The position numbers and the translations under genes are program-made. The notes beneath the pieces were generated by a model that made no database searches, had not been told where the DNA came from, and saw only the letters and a program-made list of their open reading frames with translations. A DNA stretch of 6,053 nucleotides, taken from an uncultured Anaerolineaceae bacterium. GTDB lineage: Bacteria; Chloroflexota; Anaerolineae; Anaerolineales; Anaerolineaceae. Below are positions 5,583-6,053 of this stretch, piece by piece. Numbering within the stretch: position 1 is the first letter of the stretch; the number at the start of each line of letters is the position of its first letter. The stretch is taken from assembly GCA_937907495.1 (NCBI GenBank), contig CALESS010000090.1, positions 1-6,053 of the forward strand, read 5' to 3'.

Positions 5583-6053
5583 TTGCGCACAATCACGGTC
5601 TTATTTTTAATCCTGATCCTGACGAGTTGTACAACCCGGCCCACAGCCCTTCCGGCAGCCGGAGAGGAGATGTCTGACATGAAAGTTCTGAACATTGCCC
5701 ATCGCGGGGCTCGCAGCCTGGCCCCGGAAAACACCCTCGCCGCTGCCCGCAAGGGTTTTGAACTGGGCGCTGACTTATGGGAATTGGATGTAGCCGTCAG
5801 CGCGGATGACCAACTGGTCGTGCTTCACGATGACACCCTCAACCGCACTTCCAATGCCTGGCAGGTTTTCCCGCAGCGCCAGCCCTGGGAGGTATGGAAC
5901 TTCACCCTGGCAGAACTGCGGACGCTGGATTACGGCTCGTGGTTTGTGGCGGAAGATCCGTTTGGGCAGTTAAAAAGCGGGGCCGTCAGCCCGGAGGAGC
6001 AGGCGGCATTTGCGGGAGAGCCCATCCCCACCCTGCGCGAGGCGCTGGAATTC
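5583..6053 (+). CDS. Glycerophosphodiester phosphodiesterase, probable lipoprotein, 3' end beyond the window
   Basis: The enzyme hydrolyses glycerophosphodiesters to glycerol 3-phosphate and an alcohol. The frame is open for 157 codons to the right edge. Starting at TTG, the product begins MRTITVLFLILILTSCTTRP, a short lipoprotein signal peptide with the lipobox L13-T14-S15-C16; the mature protein would be anchored outside the membrane. The GDPD barrel then starts with IAHRGARSLAPENT (residues 38-51). Metal and catalytic residues are visible: H40 and R41 of HRG, E49-N50, E67 and D69 of ELD, and H82-D83 of VVLHDDTLNRT. IPTLREAL near the edge is the usual 'iPtLeEvL' motif. In-frame ATGs at 5670 and 5679 also have GGAG-rich sequences ahead of them and would give a soluble form starting at the barrel, so the start is the main doubt. 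The gene is divergent from the flavin-protein gene. Family certain, localisation likely. Confidence 0.9.
   Translation, partial: MRTITVLFLILILTSCTTRPTALPAAGEEMSDMKVLNIAHRGARSLAPENTLAAARKGFELGADLWELDVAVSADDQLVVLHDDTLNRTSNAWQVFPQRQPWEVWNFTLAELRTLDYGSWFVAEDPFGQLKSGAVSPEEQAAFAGEPIPTLREALEF

Noticed and set aside
6048..6053. The window ends exactly on GAATTC, hinting at a cloning junction.
   Set aside because: The left edge is not a matching site and the sequence is in frame within a normal gene; a six-base match at one edge can be chance.

Overview
The window reads as GC-rich bacterial chromosome. The most likely source is Chloroflexota of the Anaerolineae type. That placement is an inference from style only: an exported protein built of Ig-like repeats joined by Pro-Thr (TPTPTP) linkers, a GC-rich code and the kinds of neighbouring genes. 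No marker gene is present to confirm it.

Positions 1-4283, all minus strand, hold a compact four-gene cluster that looks like one operon, with gaps of only 3, 8 and 9 bases. In transcription order it encodes a five-helix Yip1-like membrane protein (4283-3486), a MacB/LolD-type ABC ATPase (3482-2739), a secreted 591-residue protein made of four Ig-like beta domains (2730-955), and a MacB/FtsX-type ABC permease (945 to beyond position 1, so its C-terminus is missing). The layout resembles the Bacillus subtilis yknWXYZ transporter (Yip1 protein, membrane-fusion adaptor, ATPase, permease). Here the adaptor is replaced by a multi-Ig secreted protein placed between the ATPase and permease genes. 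This is the most interesting system in the window.

Positions 4284-4574 are non-coding. They contain the leader of the operon, several short dyads, and a strong Rho-independent terminator (minus strand) that closes the upstream gene. A nested inverted repeat overlaps that gene's stop codon.

Positions 4575-5423 (minus) encode a two-domain protein: an N-terminal region that looks like a degenerate flavodoxin-type fold, and a C-terminal pyridoxamine-phosphate-oxidase-like split barrel expected to bind a flavin.

Positions 5424-5582 are a divergent intergenic region with a perfect TATAAT for the minus-strand gene and two short palindromes. On the plus strand, 5583-6053 is the start of a glycerophosphodiester phosphodiesterase. 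Read from a TTG codon with a good ribosome binding site, it has a clear lipoprotein signal peptide; it runs off the right edge.

Taken together, the window joins an envelope-directed ABC system with a probable surface lipoprotein that degrades phospholipid head groups, plus an unrelated-looking flavin protein. I saw no tRNA, rRNA, CRISPR array, insertion sequence or phage gene.
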